Below, one piece after another: positions 6,438 to 13,211 of a stretch of 20,401 bases of DNA. The notes under the pieces were generated by a model. The model was not told the DNA's origin. It made no database searches and saw only the letters and a program-made list of their open reading frames with translations. The position numbers were made by a program, and so were the translations under genes. The number at the start of each line of letters is the position of its first letter. Position 1 is the stretch's first letter. The DNA is from DATKKM01 sp036741795 (GTDB lineage Bacteria > Chloroflexota > Dehalococcoidia > SM23-28-2 > RBG-16-64-32): the NCBI GenBank assembly GCA_036741795.1, contig DAINRO010000045.1:1-20401 (forward strand), given 5' to 3'.

Positions 6438-7283
6438 TTAAGCCGGAAGGCTGATCCCGGGCATCTGGAGCTGCATCAGGGGGCGGATCATTATCTCACT
6501 AATCTGGACGTTCTCCGGGACGCACAGGGCGTACATGGTGGCCTCGGCGATGTCGGAGGGGGACATCACCATGTTTTTCATGACCGAGGCGGCCTGGTCC
6601 AGCATCGCCTGCGGCAGGTGGTCGCCATCCTTCCAGTCCATCGCGTCTGGATCCAGGCCGAGCATGCGGGCGATGCCGAAGAGCTGCTCGCGGGGCATGG
6701 AGCGGACAAGGTTGGTGGCGACCGCGCCGGGCATGATGGCGGTGATGCGGATCTGCTGGCCGGAGAGGGCGAGGCGGACGCTCTCGGTGAGGGCGCCGGC
6801 GGCGTGCTTGGAAGCCGCGTACATGGGGTCCTGCGGCTCAGCGTAACGGGCGGCGACGCTGGTGATGTTGACGATGTGGCCAACTTTGCCGGTCATGACG
6901 CGAACTGCTTCGCGCATGCCAAGCGCGGTACCCAGGACGTTGACCTCGAGGGTCTCCTTCCAGCGGGCGTAATCACCACCGTTGATGACGGTGTCGAAGG
7001 GGTTATAGCCGGCGTTGTTGATCATTATGTCGAGCTTGCCGAAGTCGGCGACGGCGCTGTCTACAACTGCGGCAAGCGCCTTCTCGTCGGTGACATCGGC
7101 TGGCTTCACCGAGGCTTTGCCACCGGCGGCCGTGATCTCCTGGGCAGCCGCGTCCATGGGCTCTTGCCTGCGGCCGGTGAGGACGACTGCCGCACCCTCA
7201 GACCCGAGGCGTTTGGCGATGGCGAGCCCGATGCCAGAGCTGGCGCCGGTCACCACTGCTACTTTTCCGTCAAGCTGGCCCAT
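6438..7283 (-). CDS. Short-chain dehydrogenase/reductase (classical SDR)
   Basis: This 281-residue classical SDR is an NAD(P)-dependent oxidoreductase with a Rossmann fold. The cofactor loop TGASSGIG is at residues 12-19, NNAG at 89-92, the active-site Ser at 142 (NITS), Tyr155 and Lys159 (YAASK), and PGAVAT at about 185-190. Arg38-Arg39 after beta-2 suggest NADP preference. The substrate is unknown. The start ATG at 7283 is chosen because AGGAGG lies 5 bases upstream; the frame is open much further but overlaps the other SDR gene. It overlaps that upstream SDR by 14 bases, so the two are surely cotranscribed and probably translationally coupled. Confidence 0.9.
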   Translation of the reverse strand: MGQLDGKVAVVTGASSGIGLAIAKRLGSEGAAVVLTGRRQEPMDAAAQEITAAGGKASVKPADVTDEKALAAVVDSAVADFGKLDIMINNAGYNPFDTVINGGDYARWKETLEVNVLGTALGMREAVRVMTGKVGHIVNITSVAARYAEPQDPMYAASKHAAGALTESVRLALSGQQIRITAIMPGAVATNLVRSMPREQLFGIARMLGLDPDAMDWKDGDHLPQAMLDQAASVMKNMVMSPSDIAEATMYALCVPENVQISEIMIRPLMQLQMPGISLPA

Positions 7284-8157
7284 AGGTTCCTCCTGATACT
7301 CGCTTGAAGATGTTGCCGGAAATTTTGCGAACGGCGAAACGGGGTAGAAGGCGTGGAAGGACGTTGGCCGTGGCCTTGTTTCCGAAGCCGGGCACGACGA
7401 TGGCGCTACCGGCCCGGGCACCGTTGAGCGCAGCTGTGACGACCGCGTCCGGGCCCTGGAAGGCCATCCGCGGCATCCGGTCCGAATCGAAGCCGGCGAC
7501 CGCCTGGAACTCCGTGGTGGTGCCTCCCGGACAGAGGCACGTGACGACGACCCCGTACTGCCTCGCCTCCTCGTGGAGAGCTTCGCTGAACGACAGGACG
7601 TAGGCCTTGGTGGCGGCGTAAGTTGCCATGTACGGGACAGGCACATACGAGCCGGTGGAGCCGACGTTGATGATTGTGCCCCTGCCCTTCTCTCTCATTT
7701 GACGGATCGCGGCGTGTGAGAGGCGAGTGAGGGCGCGGATATTCAAGTCCAGTTCTTCTAGCTCACGATCGAGGGAGACCTCTCCGAACTGGCCGCTATT
7801 GCCAAAACCGGCGTTGTTGATGAGCATCGCGACGTCACCACTCGCGATGCGGGACTCGATGACGGATACGCCTTCGGAGGTTGCGAGATCGGCCTCGATC
7901 GTTTCGACTTCGACCTTACGGGCGTGGCGGAGCTCGCTGGCCAGGGAATCGAGGCGGTCCTTGCGGCGGGCGGTGATTACGAGGTTGTAGCCGCGGGCTG
8001 CGAGTTGGCGAGCGAACTCCGCGCCGATGCCGGAGGAGGCGCCGGTGACGAGGGCGCGCTTGCGCGCGGGGGTGGCACCGTTGGGCTGGCCTGCCGTGTC
8101 TTCGAGGGCTTCGTCTTTTTGCTTCTTCTTCGCTTTAGGCGTTGTTTCGGTAGCCAT
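7270..8157 (-). CDS. Short-chain dehydrogenase/reductase with Lys-rich N-terminal extension
   Basis: This 295-residue SDR belongs to the DltE/YqjQ-like group: TGASSGIG (38-45), NNAG (114-117), NVGSTGS with Ser167, and the catalytic pair Tyr180/Lys184 in YAATK. Before the Rossmann fold there is a charged, probably disordered 33-residue extension (KAKKKQK near its start), longer than usual. It reads as real coding sequence because GGAGG lies 6 bases upstream of the ATG at 8157. The C-terminus (LPRLLPRFAVRKISGNIFKR) is basic and may touch the membrane, as in related SDRs. The substrate is unknown. It is the first gene of the two-SDR unit. Confidence 0.88.
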   Translation of the reverse strand: MATETTPKAKKKQKDEALEDTAGQPNGATPARKRALVTGASSGIGAEFARQLAARGYNLVITARRKDRLDSLASELRHARKVEVETIEADLATSEGVSVIESRIASGDVAMLINNAGFGNSGQFGEVSLDRELEELDLNIRALTRLSHAAIRQMREKGRGTIINVGSTGSYVPVPYMATYAATKAYVLSFSEALHEEARQYGVVVTCLCPGGTTTEFQAVAGFDSDRMPRMAFQGPDAVVTAALNGARAGSAIVVPGFGNKATANVLPRLLPRFAVRKISGNIFKRVSGGTYGPA

Positions 8158-8195
8158 GGGCGGCCTCCTTTGGGCGGAGCTGATTGCAGGGCGCA

Positions 8196-8201
8196 ACGAT
8201 A
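8196..8201 (-). promoter_or_regulatory. Putative -10 box of the SDR pair (TGC-TATCGT)
   Basis: On the minus strand GGTGCTATCGTT lies about 38 bases upstream of the SDR ATG (8157). A nearly identical string, GGTGCTATCCTT, stands before the FAD monooxygenase gene (10145-10140), which supports a shared extended -10 promoter type. No clear -35 box is seen. Confidence 0.42.
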
Positions 8202-8263
8202 GCACCTGCGTGGTGGGTGCGTCGAGGCTATGAGATGCGTTGGGCGCGAGCAGGCCTGTTACC

Positions 8264-8286
8264 CCGCCCCGGATCACGCGGGGCGG
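8264..8286. repeat. Inverted repeat CCGCCCC / GGGGCGG
   Basis: Seven-base arms (8264-8270 and 8280-8286) enclose a 9-base loop in the 228-bp spacer between the SRPBCC-like gene and the SDR pair. Very GC-rich, it could form a stable stem. The rest of this spacer holds a second palindrome (8367-8385), the 15-mer shared with 12699-12713, and the SDR promoter; no gene is seen. Confidence 0.45.
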
Positions 8287-8314
8287 ACGTTTGGGCTCGA
8301 TCAGGCGGGGTGGC

Positions 8315-8329
8315 CCGCGGGATGACAAC
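8315..8329. repeat. Dispersed 15-mer CCGCGGGATGACAAC, copy 1
   Basis: An identical 15-base string occurs at 12699-12713, in another intergenic spacer next to the end of a minus-strand gene. Both copies sit beside GC-rich palindromes, which suggests remnants of one family of dispersed intergenic repeats. Confidence 0.5.
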
Positions 8330-8366
8330 CGGGAGGGCCCGATTCTTGTTAGCACGCCCGACGCAA

Positions 8367-8385
8367 GGGCGAACGCCGTTCGCCC
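8367..8385. repeat. Palindrome GGGCGAACGCCGTTCGCCC
   Basis: A perfect inverted repeat with 9-base arms around a central C ends exactly one base before the stop codon of the minus-strand SRPBCC-like gene. It may act as the 3' stem of that transcript. From memory, very similar GGGCGAAC/GTTCGCCC strings recur between genes in several bacterial phyla, which would make it a dispersed repeat. Confidence 0.6.
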
Positions 8386-8916
8386 CTACGCGCGCCTACG
8401 GGCGCTACGGGCAGCGGTTTCGGCGATGGCGCGGAGCCAGCGGCGGCGGATCAGGGCGGAGAAGGGGCCGACGAGGAGCCAGTAGGCTCGGAAGGCGATA
8501 CGGTGCGGCGTGTCGAGGGCGAGGACGCGGGTTTCGGTGGAGAGGCGGGTCTTGCCGGAGACTGTTGTGGTTGCCTGGAGGTCGGCGGCGATTTTGACGC
8601 CAGGCGGACGCCAGGCACGCCACTCGTCGGCGCTAACCGCGGTTCGGCGGTCACCCAGGAACCTCGCTGCGATGCCGAACACGTACGTTTCCGGGGTTTG
8701 CTCAAGGACGAGAAAGGCTCCACGGGAGGAGAACTCGCCGATGGTGAGGTCGAGGCCGCGGAGGCCGCGGAGGCGGAAGAGGGCGCGGACGATGGGATCC
8801 CCAGCCACCGGAGTGTCTAACGCGAGTTGCAGGGCCTCAGCGGGCGGAAGGCAAACGAGACGGTGGTGTCGTTCGCGGACATCCCAGCGGGGCAACCAAT
8901 CGGAGACGCCTGCCAT
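8386..8916 (-). CDS. Uncharacterised SRPBCC-like (Bet v1/START fold) protein
   Basis: This 176-residue protein has the pattern of small SRPBCC ligand-binding proteins. It opens with a strand (YDVRERH-type: WDVRERHHRLVCLPPAEAL), continues with alternating strands (FLVLEQTPETYVFGIAARF, KIAADLQATTTVSGKTRLSTETRVLALD), and ends with a long amphipathic helix (YWLLVGPFSALIRRRWLRAIAETA). The TRLSTETRV strand and YW...RRRWLRAI helix are typical of this group. No catalytic residues are recognisable; a hydrophobic ligand is likely from the fold alone. The ATG follows the FAD monooxygenase stop by 6 bases, so it is cotranscribed with it and might bind its substrate or product (inference). Its C-terminus is an unusually basic tail. 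Confidence 0.68.
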   Translation of the reverse strand: MAGVSDWLPRWDVRERHHRLVCLPPAEALQLALDTPVAGDPIVRALFRLRGLRGLDLTIGEFSSRGAFLVLEQTPETYVFGIAARFLGDRRTAVSADEWRAWRPPGVKIAADLQATTTVSGKTRLSTETRVLALDTPHRIAFRAYWLLVGPFSALIRRRWLRAIAETAARSARRRA

Positions 8917-8922
8917 GCTTCG

Positions 8923-10119
8923 CTAGACGATGAGGGCCTGACGTTGCTCCTCTGTCACGGGTGAGCGGTCCGGCCCGGAGAAGCCGGTGTCAGGGATAAT
9001 CCCGGGGTTGGTCATCAGCAGTGGGAAGACCCGCATCCGGATGGCGGTCGCCTCCTCGCCGGGATCCATCAGCACGGTGGTCAGCCAGTCATCGGCTTCT
9101 CGAATGGCGGAGAAGTAGGTGTCGTGCTTGTCGGCGTAGGCGTGGCCAGCGTGGTCCCAGTCCTCGGTGGCCAGTAGTTCGTCACGGAGGCCGCGGGCGT
9201 CACGAAGAGTGAGCGGCTGGCCCTGGCCCCAGGTCTGATCGGAGGTACTGGCGGCATCGCCCACGAGGGCGATCCCGTCCTTGTAGGGGTGATCGACGAA
9301 GTCCTCAACGCCCTCGAAGGTAGCTAGAGGGCCGGCCTGCTTCGCACCTTCCAGTCGCTCCGCCGGGAAGCCGGTGCGGATGGACTCCTCGATCATGCGG
9401 GGCAGGTCGGCGTCACCCTGGAGGCGCCACCCGGCATCTGTGCGGTTGCCGAAGTAGAAGCGGCCGTATCCGGGGCCCTGGGGGAAGTAGAGAGCGCACT
9501 GGCCGAAGACTGGATTGTAAGAGAGGACGCTGGCGTTGCCATCGTCGGGCATGCCTTCGAGGAAGACTCCACCCAGGAGGTTCCCGGGCTTGTGTTCCCG
9601 GGACTCAAAGCCGCCCCACTTACGGGCCACCGAGTTACGCCCGTCGCAACCGACGACCAGGCGAGCAGTCTTCGTTTCCGAGCCGCCATCCCACTCGATC
9701 TCGGCGCTCGGTTCGGCGCCGGGGTTAGCGCCGCGGACGCGGGCGCCGCGACGTACCTCAGCTCCCGCCTTTTCCGCCGATTCGAGGACGGCTTCCTGCA
9801 TCTTCGGATGGTAAATCGTGAGCTGATGGACACCCTGTGGAGTGGTCTCCGCCAGGTTGCGCTCGGGAAGAGGAGCGGGGCCGGCGAAGGCGATGAATTT
9901 TTCTGGGTGATGGCCTCCGGCACTCATGATCACGTCGTAGACACCGAGTTCCTGGGCCTCGGCGACTCCCCAAGGGAACATTACCTCGCCGCGGACGCGG
10001 TCCTTGAACTTCGTCTCCCGTTCAACGACGAGGACTTTGTAGCCTTTGTCGGCCATACCTTTCGCGAGGGAGGCGCCGCCGAGGCCGCCGCCGATGGTGA
10101 TGATGTCGTAGTCAGGCAT
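8923..10119 (-). CDS. FAD-dependent monooxygenase/oxidoreductase (PHBH-like)
   Basis: This 398-residue flavoprotein has the three FAD signatures of the p-hydroxybenzoate hydroxylase fold: the dinucleotide loop IGGGLGGASLAKGM (about 9-22) with Glu33 at the end of beta-2, the DG motif VGCDGRNSVAR (157-166), and the GD motif DGIALVGDAAST (281-292). It resembles aromatic-ring hydroxylases and geranylgeranyl reductase-like proteins; the substrate is not predictable. The frame opens at 10149, but I chose ATG 10119 because GGAGG lies 9 bases upstream and the flavin fold begins immediately. It is the first gene of a two-gene unit with the SRPBCC-like gene. A TATCCT -10 box lies about 20 bases before the ATG. 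Confidence 0.85.
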   Translation of the reverse strand: MPDYDIITIGGGLGGASLAKGMADKGYKVLVVERETKFKDRVRGEVMFPWGVAEAQELGVYDVIMSAGGHHPEKFIAFAGPAPLPERNLAETTPQGVHQLTIYHPKMQEAVLESAEKAGAEVRRGARVRGANPGAEPSAEIEWDGGSETKTARLVVGCDGRNSVARKWGGFESREHKPGNLLGGVFLEGMPDDGNASVLSYNPVFGQCALYFPQGPGYGRFYFGNRTDAGWRLQGDADLPRMIEESIRTGFPAERLEGAKQAGPLATFEGVEDFVDHPYKDGIALVGDAASTSDQTWGQGQPLTLRDARGLRDELLATEDWDHAGHAYADKHDTYFSAIREADDWLTTVLMDPGEEATAIRMRVFPLLMTNPGIIPDTGFSGPDRSPVTEEQRQALIV

Positions 10120-10139
10120 GAGTTGATCCCTCCGCGCGA

Positions 10140-10145
10140 AGGATA
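10140..10145 (-). promoter_or_regulatory. Putative -10 box of the FAD monooxygenase gene (TGC-TATCCT)
   Basis: Minus-strand GGTGCTATCCTT is almost the same as the string before the SDR pair (8201-8196). The spacer 10120-10218 also holds a small stem CACCG/CGGTG (around 10176-10194) that may end the cyclase-fusion transcript. Confidence 0.42.
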
Positions 10146-10218
10146 GCACCGTGGCACATACGCAACCACGCGATGCACCGATTCTATGCGGTGGGTGGCG
10201 GTCGCTGTATGACCCGGA

Positions 10219-11595
10219 TCACGAGCGCACGGCGAAGAGGCGGACGGGGTCCTCGAAGCCTTTGAGGGCAACTTCGCCTGTGTCCGAGAACAGAAATCCC
10301 TTACCGGCAGCGAGCTGGCGGACGACGTCCGTGACGACGATGGTGCCTGGTTCGGCAGCGTCGCAGACGCGGCGGGCGAGTTGCACGGCGGTGCCGAAGA
10401 GGTCGCTGCCTTCGATGACGGGCTCCCCGGCATTGAGGCCGACCCGGACGCGAAACTGCGAGTCCGCGTGAGCCTCGTTGTGAGCCGAGACCCCCCGCTG
10501 GACCTGTATGGCGGCCTCGATGGCAGACGAGGCGAGAGGGAACGAGGCCATGATGCCGTCGCCGGTGTGTTTGACCTCGGCACCAACGTTCTGGCGAAGA
10601 GCGTCCCGGACGATGTCGTTGTGAGCGCGGACAATCTCCTGCGCGGCGGCGTCACCGCGGCTCTGAGTGAGCGTAGTCGAGCCCTCGATGTCAGTGAAAA
10701 GGATAGTGGCCATGCCGGCTGGCGCGGCCGGAACTGCTGCGAGTGCGGGGTGAGGCACGGAAAGGTCGAGGGGTGGGGGCGGGTCCTGGCCGAGAAGGCG
10801 AGAGATGGCGGCATCCACCACCACGTAGTCGTCCGCGGGGTCGTTCCAGTAGCCGTTGAGCAGTAGCAGTTCGGCGTTCGGCATCCGTGAAGCAAAAAGG
10901 CGGGAACTTTCCAGGCCGGGCACAACCGAGCGGCGGTGGTGCATAACCAGTGCGGGCATTTCGAGGCGGGGTAATTCCTCCGTGAGATCGAGCGAGAACA
11001 TGTACTGGAAGAAGCGAATGCCCTCCTCCTGGTCAACACACTCGCGCAGGAAGGCCGCGTACTGCCGCGCGGGATCGCCCGCGTCCCAGCCGAAGAAGTA
11101 GTGGGCGATGCTTTCGGCGAAGAGCTCCCAGTCGGTGCGTCCGAGGGCAAGGAAACCCGCCACCTGGGGGATGTTGGCGTACTGTGTGCCGTTGGAATAG
11201 GCGTCCATAAACACGAGATGAGAAACGCGCTCGGGCATCGCTCTCGCGGCGTGGATGGCTATCAGTGCTCCCGCCTGCACCCCGACGATGGCGAATTGGT
11301 CGAAGCCGACTCGGTCGACGACGGCCGCAAGGTCCGCGGTCAAACCCTCGATCGTAAATTCGGACAGCCCGCGCTGGGACATGCCGGTGCCGCGGGAGTC
11401 CAGCTTTACCATTCGGCGCCGGTGGCCCATGACCTCGTTGTAAGCGCGATAGTTGGGGAGATCCCACTCGCGTTCCACGTTGCTAAACGGTGGTCCCTGC
11501 AGGAAGACGATTGCCGGGCCGTTGTCTCCCGACAGTGTGTAGGCGATGTCGACGCCGTCTGAGGTGGCGACGTACTGGACCCGCGGTGTCTCCAT
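10219..11595 (-). CDS. Alpha/beta-hydrolase-like domain fused to class III adenylate/guanylate cyclase
   Basis: This 458-residue fusion has an alpha/beta-hydrolase fold (about 1-280) followed by a class III cyclase catalytic domain (about 295-458). Cyclase residues are present: Asp302 (FTDIEGST) and Asp346 (KHTGDG) for metals, Lys342, and Arg409 of the transition-state site; the usual Asn is Gln405 in GTAVQLARR. It should make cAMP or cGMP, probably as a dimer in the cytosol. In the hydrolase half DSRGTGMS (66-73) is normal, but the nucleophile elbow reads GVQAG (105-109), with Gln in place of Ser, and the catalytic His region (NGYWNDPADDY) lacks the usual His. It is therefore probably a sensory domain rather than an enzyme. 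ATG 11595 is chosen because the hydrolase fold begins there; there is no ribosome site but a -10 box 7 bases upstream. Confidence 0.85.
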   Translation of the reverse strand: METPRVQYVATSDGVDIAYTLSGDNGPAIVFLQGPPFSNVEREWDLPNYRAYNEVMGHRRRMVKLDSRGTGMSQRGLSEFTIEGLTADLAAVVDRVGFDQFAIVGVQAGALIAIHAARAMPERVSHLVFMDAYSNGTQYANIPQVAGFLALGRTDWELFAESIAHYFFGWDAGDPARQYAAFLRECVDQEEGIRFFQYMFSLDLTEELPRLEMPALVMHHRRSVVPGLESSRLFASRMPNAELLLLNGYWNDPADDYVVVDAAISRLLGQDPPPPLDLSVPHPALAAVPAAPAGMATILFTDIEGSTTLTQSRGDAAAQEIVRAHNDIVRDALRQNVGAEVKHTGDGIMASFPLASSAIEAAIQVQRGVSAHNEAHADSQFRVRVGLNAGEPVIEGSDLFGTAVQLARRVCDAAEPGTIVVTDVVRQLAAGKGFLFSDTGEVALKGFEDPVRLFAVRS

Positions 11596-11640
11596 AAGAT
11601 CGATTCTAAGACAGGTAACGGGCGCGATATACTGCGCGAC
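11596..11640. promoter_or_regulatory. Divergent promoter pair for two probably leaderless genes
   Basis: The 45-base spacer holds TAGAAT on the minus strand (11608-11603), ending 7 bases before the cyclase-fusion ATG, and TATACT on the plus strand (11628-11633), ending 7 bases before the reductase ATG. With a usual 6-8 base distance from -10 to transcript start, both mRNAs would begin at or within a base of the ATG. Neither gene has a Shine-Dalgarno site. Each -10 lies in the other promoter's upstream region, so polymerases would compete. Confidence 0.5.
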
Positions 11641-12600
11641 ATGCGATACGTCATCTATGGCGCGGGGGCAATCGGCGGCGGGATCGGGGCGAGGATGCAC
11701 CAGGCGGGCAAGGACGTGGTGTTGATCGCGCGGGGCGATCACCTCGCGGCGATGCAGCGAGAGGGACTCACGCTGCGGACGCCTGACGAGACGGTGACTC
11801 TGCCGGTAACTGCGGTCGCGCATCCGTCGGAGATCGACTGGAAGGGCGACGAGGTGGTGATCCTCGCGATGAAGTCGCAGGACACGCAGGCGGCGCTGGA
11901 GGCGCTGCGGGACGCAGCCGGTGACGTGCCGCTGGTGTGCGCGCAGAACGGGGTGGCGAACGAGCGAATGGCGGCGCGGATTTTCTCGCGCGTGTACGCG
12001 ATGGTGGTGTGGATGCCGGCGACTTGTCTGACGCCCGGCGAGGTTATCGTGCACTCGGCGCCGGCGTCGGGGCTGTTGGATTCGGGGCTGTATCCGGCCG
12101 GGACCGATTCGTTGATCGCGGAGGTGATGGCGGACGTGGAGGCCAGCGGCTTCGTGGCGCGGCCGGACCCGGTCATCATGCGGATGAAGTACGCGAAGCT
12201 GCTCACCAACCTGGCGAACACGGTGCAGGCCCTGTGCGGGAACGCGCCGGCCGGAACGATTGTGACGCGTCTGCGAGACGAGGCGCTGATGGTGTATGAC
12301 GCCGCGGGAATTGATTCGGCGACGGTGGAGGAATTGCGAAGCCTGACGGACCAGGTGAGCATTCGCCCTATCCCGGGCGTCGAAATGCGTGCCGGTGGCT
12401 CGACCTGGCAGAGCATGTCGACTGGGCGGTCGCTGGAGACGGACTACCTCAACGGAGAGATATCGCTGCTGGGGACGTTGCACGGGGTGCCGACGCCCGT
12501 GAACCGGATGGTGCAAATGGCAGCGGCCGAAGCGGTACGCGAGGGGAAGGAGCCAGGGAGCTACACGCCGGAAGAGCTGTTGGGGCGAATTCCGGGGTAA
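11641..12600 (+). CDS. Ketopantoate reductase family protein (PanE/ApbA-like)
   Basis: This 319-residue protein has the two-domain ApbA fold: the NADPH loop YGAGAIGG (6-13), AQNGVANE (101-108), then the C-terminal domain with RMKYAKLLTN (Lys186, matching the catalytic Lys of PanE) and RSLETDYLNGEI (Glu266, matching the substrate-binding Glu). PanE reduces 2-dehydropantoate to pantoate in coenzyme A synthesis. Many paralogs in this family act on other 2-oxo acids, and no other pantothenate gene is nearby, so the exact substrate is open. Its length is slightly above the E. coli enzyme (303). The ATG follows a TATACT box by 7 bases without a ribosome site, suggesting a leaderless mRNA. Confidence 0.85.
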   Translation: MRYVIYGAGAIGGGIGARMHQAGKDVVLIARGDHLAAMQREGLTLRTPDETVTLPVTAVAHPSEIDWKGDEVVILAMKSQDTQAALEALRDAAGDVPLVCAQNGVANERMAARIFSRVYAMVVWMPATCLTPGEVIVHSAPASGLLDSGLYPAGTDSLIAEVMADVEASGFVARPDPVIMRMKYAKLLTNLANTVQALCGNAPAGTIVTRLRDEALMVYDAAGIDSATVEELRSLTDQVSIRPIPGVEMRAGGSTWQSMSTGRSLETDYLNGEISLLGTLHGVPTPVNRMVQMAAAEAVREGKEPGSYTPEELLGRIPG

Positions 12601-12656
12601 GGCACCGACGCCTTCCGTTCGAACGATGGTGCGCGCAAGACGATTCCCCTCCCCAG

Positions 12657-12707
12657 ATCCTGCGGAAGAGGCCTACGGGTGCGAACGGAGGATGTGCTCC
12701 GCGGGAT
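12657..12707. terminator. GC-rich stem between convergent genes
   Basis: ATCCTGCGGA (12657-12666) pairs with TCCGCGGGAT (12698-12707) through ten base pairs, one of them a G-T wobble, around a 31-base loop that itself contains short complementary pieces. It lies between the ends of the reductase gene (12600) and ridA (12713), where a bidirectional stop is expected. There is no T-run, so intrinsic termination is not assured. Confidence 0.4.
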
Positions 12708-12713
12708 GACAAC
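12699..12713. repeat. Dispersed 15-mer CCGCGGGATGACAAC, copy 2
   Basis: This is identical to 8315-8329. The copy runs into the last base of the ridA stop codon and forms the right arm of the stem at 12657-12707. Confidence 0.5.
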
Positions 12714-13111
12714 TAGTTAGGCGCTGTGATGACGGCGTCAGCCTCGATTTCCACGAGCATCTCTGGCTCCACGAGGGAGCTGACCTCGAGGGCGCTGGCG
12801 GCGGGGCGGATTTCGCTGAATGCTTCGCCGTGGGCGCGGGCTACATCGTCAAAGCGGGACATGTCGGTGATGAAGGTGCGGGTGCGGACGACATCGGCGA
12901 GGGAGGCACCGGCCTGTTGCAGCGCCTTCTCGATGTTGCTGATGGCCTGCTTCGTCTGGGCGTACATGTCGCCCTCACCAACGATGGTTGGGCCGTCTCC
13001 CCAGGCGACTGTACCCGAGACGTAAACGTGGTTGCCGACACGGACGGCGCGGGAATAGCCGAAGACGGGTTCGTAGGGGGAGCCGGAGGAGATGAGCTGG
13101 CGTTCGGTCAT
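12713..13111 (-). CDS. RidA family protein (YjgF/YER057c/UK114)
   Basis: This 132-residue protein matches the RidA family from end to end: YSRAVRVGNHVYVSGTV, then AQTKQAISNIEKALQQAGASLADVVRTRTFITDM, ending in VSSLVEPEMLVEIEADAVI. RidA proteins form trimers; archetypes deaminate reactive enamine/imine intermediates released by PLP enzymes such as threonine dehydratase. The conserved Arg in VRTRTFI and Glu near the C-terminus (LVEIEADA) are in place, but subfamily members (Rid1-7) differ in activity, so the precise role is open. AAGGAGG lies 7 bases before the ATG. It diverges from the acyl-CoA ligase gene with a 100-bp spacer. Confidence 0.92.
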   Translation of the reverse strand: MTERQLISSGSPYEPVFGYSRAVRVGNHVYVSGTVAWGDGPTIVGEGDMYAQTKQAISNIEKALQQAGASLADVVRTRTFITDMSRFDDVARAHGEAFSEIRPAASALEVSSLVEPEMLVEIEADAVITAPN

Positions 13112-13175
13112 TGTCTGGCCTCCTTCGTTGGGACGCGATTGGCTGGTTGAAAGGGTATCAGGGTACTCACCGCGC

Positions 13176-13181
13176 TATAAT
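13176..13181 (+). promoter_or_regulatory. Putative -10 box of the acyl-CoA ligase gene (TATAAT)
   Basis: A consensus TATAAT lies 31 bases upstream of the GTG start; GGAGG (13201-13205) follows. TTGAAA at 13147-13152 is too far (23 bp) for a normal -35. Two AGGGTA strings (13152-13157, 13160-13165) read as TACCCT on the other strand and may serve ridA. Confidence 0.5.
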
Positions 13182-13211
13182 CCCGTCACTACAAATTGCT
13201 GGAGGTTTGAG

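Noticed and set aside
6390..7307. Open plus-strand frame of about 305 codons
   Set aside because: It mirrors the SDR gene on the other strand; the SDR has full motifs and a ribosome site, while this frame has none.
8158..8385. CRISPR array or small RNA in the palindrome-rich spacer
   Set aside because: There are no regularly spaced direct repeats with unique spacers, and no clear promoter-terminator unit for an RNA.
11596..12516. Long upstream extension of the cyclase-fusion frame on the minus strand (to about 765 residues)
   Set aside because: It is the antisense of the reductase gene, with Arg/His-rich composition and no family similarity; the hydrolase fold starts at 11595.
13092..13211. 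Upstream extension of the acyl-CoA ligase frame
   Set aside because: It overlaps the ridA start and the promoter region; similarity and the ribosome site place the start at GTG 13212.
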